From contig NC_045134.1 in NCBI RefSeq assembly GCF_007655135.1, positions 2,066,982-2,130,981 on the forward strand: a stretch of 64,000 nt of DNA, read 5' to 3'. This DNA is from Punica granatum (Eukaryota > Streptophyta > Magnoliopsida > Myrtales > Lythraceae). The notes below the pieces were generated by a model, which saw only the letters and a program-made list of their open reading frames with translations, did no database searches and was not told where the DNA came from. Each line of letters begins with the position of its first letter. Within the stretch, counting starts at the first letter, position 1. Positions 60,366 to 64,000 of the stretch are shown piece by piece. The position numbers and the translations under genes were made by a program.

Positions 60366-62442
60366 TCAAAGAGTTCTGAAGTAAGAGTACCTCCGCCTCT
60401 CGAGCTTCAGTCTTCTGCTACTATTATTGTTCTCAACTTTCTTTGGCTTCAACAGCCGCTCTGCTTCTATCTCGGACAAGAGGGCAGCGTGCAACATCTT
60501 CAAATGCCCACTGCACTGCTTGTGGTCTGAGATGTTTGTGCTGAGTATGTTTTCACTGTCTGGACAGAGCTGTCTCGTGCACTGAGAGTGCCACTTCGCC
60601 TGCAAGTATGCGAGAGATCTCCAAGGAGGAAGAGGCATTGAGTTCTGCTTCAGAGAGAATCTCGCAGCCTCAGCCATTACTTGGAGGAACTGGTTCAGCC
60701 TCGATAGGGATCCCACGTATACAACTGGAAGAGATTTCAAGATTCTATCGTACGATGCAACGGCTCTTGCTATCTCAAAGTGGCTTTGGAAGTCGATATC
60801 AATGATCAGGCGATCAGTAATTCCAGACTTCGTCACGTGGACCACATCGATATATTCGTGATCCCCTGAAGAAAACGGAAAGATGCAAGTATTTAATATA
60901 CCAGTCGAATAATATCTACTAACAAGTCAACTAATAAAAATTGAGATAGAGATGCCTGCAGCAGTAACATGGATTGAAGCACGACCCAGTGGCACATGCG
61001 GTGCATGTCAAAATAATGAGATGAAATAGAATAATATGCTATAGCGACTGAGGTTGATTGATAACAATTTTACAGAATTTACTTAAACCAAAATAGATGG
61101 ATATTTTGGAAGGAAATTATCATTTCAGTGACAAAATAAACATTATGAAAGATTGGTATGTCCCATTAAATGGCTTGCCACTACCCTTATTAACTGGGCC
61201 ATAAATCTCAGACACAGTATTCTCGATGAAGAGCAATATGGAAAGGACCTTATGAAATGAACAAAATGAGATTGCTGCACAGAAATACTTAATCAGCCAA
61301 ATGAATCTAGGATGATCTTTTACGAAGAATTTCATGGTAATCGCTTACCTCCAGGAACCTTGCCCGTGCCAGGCCACCTAGATGAACACACCGCAGCATC
61401 ATATCCTGAACATCTGAGAAGCTTCACTAAGGTGAACCTGATGCAGGTTGCATTACATGGATGTGCCTTGACGAATTGAAGATCGTTCTCACTGATCGAC
61501 AGTATGAGAGAATGAACAACTGACTGCAGATCACTCTCATGTTGATCCATTAAGCGCTTGTGGAACTGTAAACAACAATAAGACTATGTTTCAGCTCTGT
61601 GTTTAGTCCAATCCAAACAATGCCAAAACAAAATTTCAGAATTAAAGGGAGCCCATCAGCTCCAACAGAATTAAAGGGAGCCTAATCTCAGCTCACATTC
61701 AACCTATTTAACAAGAACCCCAATTGCGCCCTCATTCTTTATACAGGAATGCCTCCTCGAGCATCAAGCTATCAATCACCAGCTTAAAATAAGTCCAAGA
61801 TCTAGCTCTACTTACATTCCACCATGAGCTAATTGACGCAGTGCATAGCCTAAAAGAACCACTTTTGTTTCATCAAGTGGTCTGACAGTAACCATCAAAT
61901 TCATCCTTCCAAAAGGAATTGCAGAGACCAGCAGATTGACGAATTTACTAATTTTCAGTTCATATTAAACTTCTATAATTAAGGGGGGGAATCAGTTTAT
62001 TCCATCATAAGCACAGAACCAAATTCAATACAATCTGTACATGAGTAAGCTCATATGGCAAGCAAGAACACCAACGGTTACCACTCAATTCTAATAAACA
62101 AGACCAGAGTAAATTATCCACATAAATAAAAATAAAAATCAAAGTTTTTTTTTTTTCACAAGAACGTATCAACCAAAGAATAAAAACATGGAGGGATGAT
62201 AACGTAATTAAATCAATTACCAAGATATTATCAGCAAGTTGAGCGAGATCGCTGAACCCTGAATCGCTGTCGCTGCTGCACCAAGAATCCCTCCCCCCGC
62301 TCCCACCGTTCTCCAGAAAGTCGCTCACCATCACCGCCAAGTCGTGCTCGCTCTCATGGCTGAACCCACCTCCAATTTGGCTCAATCCACCCACCCTCGA
62401 GAAGAAGTTATTCCCGGCGGCCATGCAAACCGTGCAATCCAT
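60366..62442 (-). CDS. DUF506 (PDDEXK-like) plant protein
   Basis: Exons 62442..62221, 61565..61349 and 60865..60366 (GT-AG) give 312 residues. An acidic Ser/Asp-rich N-part (SDFLENGGSGGRDSWCSSDS) is followed by the family core: LVKLLRCSGYDAAVCSSRWPG, GDHEYIDVVH, DRLIIDIDFQSHFEIARA, YDRILKSLPVVYVGS, then PPWRSLAYLQAKW. DUF506 proteins share a restriction-nuclease-like fold with unknown substrate; members affect root-hair growth and seed traits. The Asp in IIDIDF and the Glu in HFEIARA could be fold-typical acidic residues. Start chosen at the first ATG; a second Met seven residues in is possible. Confidence 0.9.
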
Positions 62443-62882
62443 CAGGCACGGCCTTAATAGGGATCAGATCACAAAGGTTTCTCCTTCTCCCACTCTCCGC
62501 TGTTCATGCCCAAAACCCAATTAATTGGACTGACTTCACACAGACATAGCTGCGCCGAGCTCTAATCCAGCCAGAATTCCGAAGACTGGATCAAAATCGA
62601 TACGTTTAATCGATACCAGGTTCCAAATTGTGAGAAGTCTTCCTTTAACTTGGATTTGCTTGTCTAATTCAGGTGGTTTCCCCAACAATTTTTCAGAAAA
62701 GATGGAAGGATCGAATTGTTCCGTCCAAAACCCTTGCTCAACGACCTTCTATTGAACACGTAACGTTCAAAGACGATCAAAATTGACTCCCTCCCGGCCG
62801 GCCGCGGAACATCACGGAATTCCCTAAAGACCAATCCGACCCAGAGCTGAGGACGAGAATTTTGATTCGAATCTATGGATGG

Positions 62883-62883
<1 letters not shown>

Positions 62884-62914
<31 letters not shown>
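62884..62914. repeat. (GA)n microsatellite upstream of DUF506 gene
   Basis: About 15 GA units, i.e. (CT)n in the transcribed sense, in the probable 5' UTR or promoter of the minus-strand DUF506 gene. Overlapping frames (62,664-63,267) follow this repeat and are not genes. Confidence 0.85.
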
Positions 62915-62917
<3 letters not shown>

Positions 62918-63279
62918 AGAGAGAGAAACAAAAAGGGAAAGGTCTCTTCTTTGTTCGTTCTGTTGCAGAGAGAGCAAATGATAGGAGGAAGGAAGGAAGG
63001 AAAGGAAAATGAGAGGCAATTGGGGAGAAGCCCATATAAAAAGCGTGAGCAGGACGAAATAACGGTTATGCCCTCCTGTGATTTTGTTAGTAATAATCGG
63101 AAATCTCGTGATTTATGGATAAGGTGTCGCGGGTGAGTGGTCCAGTTGAATGGAGACGGTAAAGTAGGAAAGGTTCGTTGGATGCACGAGGGCTTAATTA
63201 CATGCCCAAGCCGAATAAATGAGAATTGCCAGTAAATTAACAACTCTTTCCCCTTTCCCTTTCGCAAAACCCATCCTGT

Positions 63280-64000
63280 TATCTACAGATAGATTCAATT
63301 CATGTGCACATCCCATATGACAAGAGTCGGTTATGTATGGGGTTGGTTTGTCCAGTAGGACCAATCGACGAAAATAATATCACGACCGGTAGTGGCATTA
63401 CATGCGACCAACCTCGATAATTCACGTACTAGCGAAACTGTTATGTGTATAGTAGGCTTCGCTTTGCGTAGGAAAAAGAAAGTCCCCGAAGTATATATAT
63501 ATATATATTAATGAAGATAAAATTTTTGAAATAAAAGGGTGAATTTTATAAATATAAGTCATATTCGCTAGTGTTTTACATTATTGTCATTTCAATGAAC
63601 GTATGAATTTTATCTTTCTTTTGAAACTTCAAAATTTTCGAGAGAAATGAAAAGTCATTTTGTTTGAATGTGACATATATATTAAATGTTGTTGAATAAG
63701 TACATTTAATGGTTGTAATTTCAAATCAAATACTTAGATTCGGACGGCACAAAAACAAGTTAACGTATTTTTTCAGAAAAATGCTTATTAATTGGAAGAT
63801 GGTGCATCTATCTTTGGTAAGCTAACAGTCACCGGCTAATTTAACAAGTTATTAATCTCTTTCCGTTCAAATTGATCCATAATTAAAAAGGGGCAAATTG
63901 GTCAGTGCGTGATCCCTCAGGGGCAACTAGGTGAATTCGAATTTTAAAAACTTGGAGACCAAGTGAGCAAGCAGATATGCTAAATTTTGACATAAAATAA
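63280..64000. other. Right-end intergenic DNA
   Basis: AT-rich, with a short TA run at about 63,494-63,508. I see no gene, RNA or transposon end. Confidence 0.5.

Noticed and set aside
62664..63267. Two overlapping minus-strand frames upstream of the DUF506 gene
   Set aside because: They translate the CT microsatellite and 5' UTR; no conserved domain.

Overview
This is nuclear DNA of a flowering plant, very probably a eudicot. It carries intron-split genes with GT-AG junctions, an actin gene with the plant exon layout, a pol III tRNA gene, SINE/LINE fragments, non-autonomous hAT-type transposons and AT-rich intergenic DNA. I cannot name the species from the sequence alone.

Left part (1-26.7 kb). 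Position 1 lies inside a gene for a Cys/His-rich (DC1-like) zinc protein, the first of three copies in the window. Its repeat unit is interrupted by a 17.7-kb island of endogenous pararetrovirus (Caulimoviridae-like), about 1,357-19,040. The island has three blocks in the order <-A B-> <-C. Block A encodes a movement protein, a short N-terminal domain, aspartic protease, reverse transcriptase-RNase H and a further ORF, but no capsid. Blocks B and C are inverted copies of a 6.4-6.5 kb unit encoding capsid, CCHC zinc knuckle, a second protease, a Cys-rich ORF and a long coiled-coil ORF, but no reverse transcriptase. A and B share a nearly identical leader directly in front of their first start codon. 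No LTRs are visible, and B and C each run from one tRNA-Met primer-binding site to the point where the next is expected. The simplest reading is a fossil virus with two complementary genome components. All three blocks are broken by stops, frameshifts or truncation. The host site was a TA-rich stretch, and an uninterrupted paralogue survives at 44,748-44,795.

Middle part (19-47.9 kb). The host DNA is built from four diverged copies of one duplication unit: 1-1,357 plus 19,041-21,080; 21,085-26,700; 36,440-40,280; and 40,655-47,930. Only the last copy is complete, with the DC1 gene, a small membrane-protein gene and the very-long-chain enoyl-CoA reductase gene (CER10/ECR). The others have lost or broken one or more of these. 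Because the units are paralogous, they date several insertions by showing empty sites. The region from 26.7 to 36.4 kb has no recognisable genes, only transposon remains: three hAT-type elements counting one at 24.0 kb that carries a fragment of a ribosomal protein eL8 (RPL7a) gene, a fold-back element, a LINE tail with a 17-bp target duplication, and tandem repeats.

Right part (45.8-64 kb). This is ordinary gene-dense host DNA: small membrane protein (+), CER10/ECR (+), actin (+), ENTH-domain epsin-like protein (-), tRNA-Lys(CTT) (+), GH17 beta-1,3-glucanase with an X8/CBM43 tail (-), and a DUF506 (PDDEXK-like) protein (-). These do not form a pathway; they are independent housekeeping or plant-specific genes.
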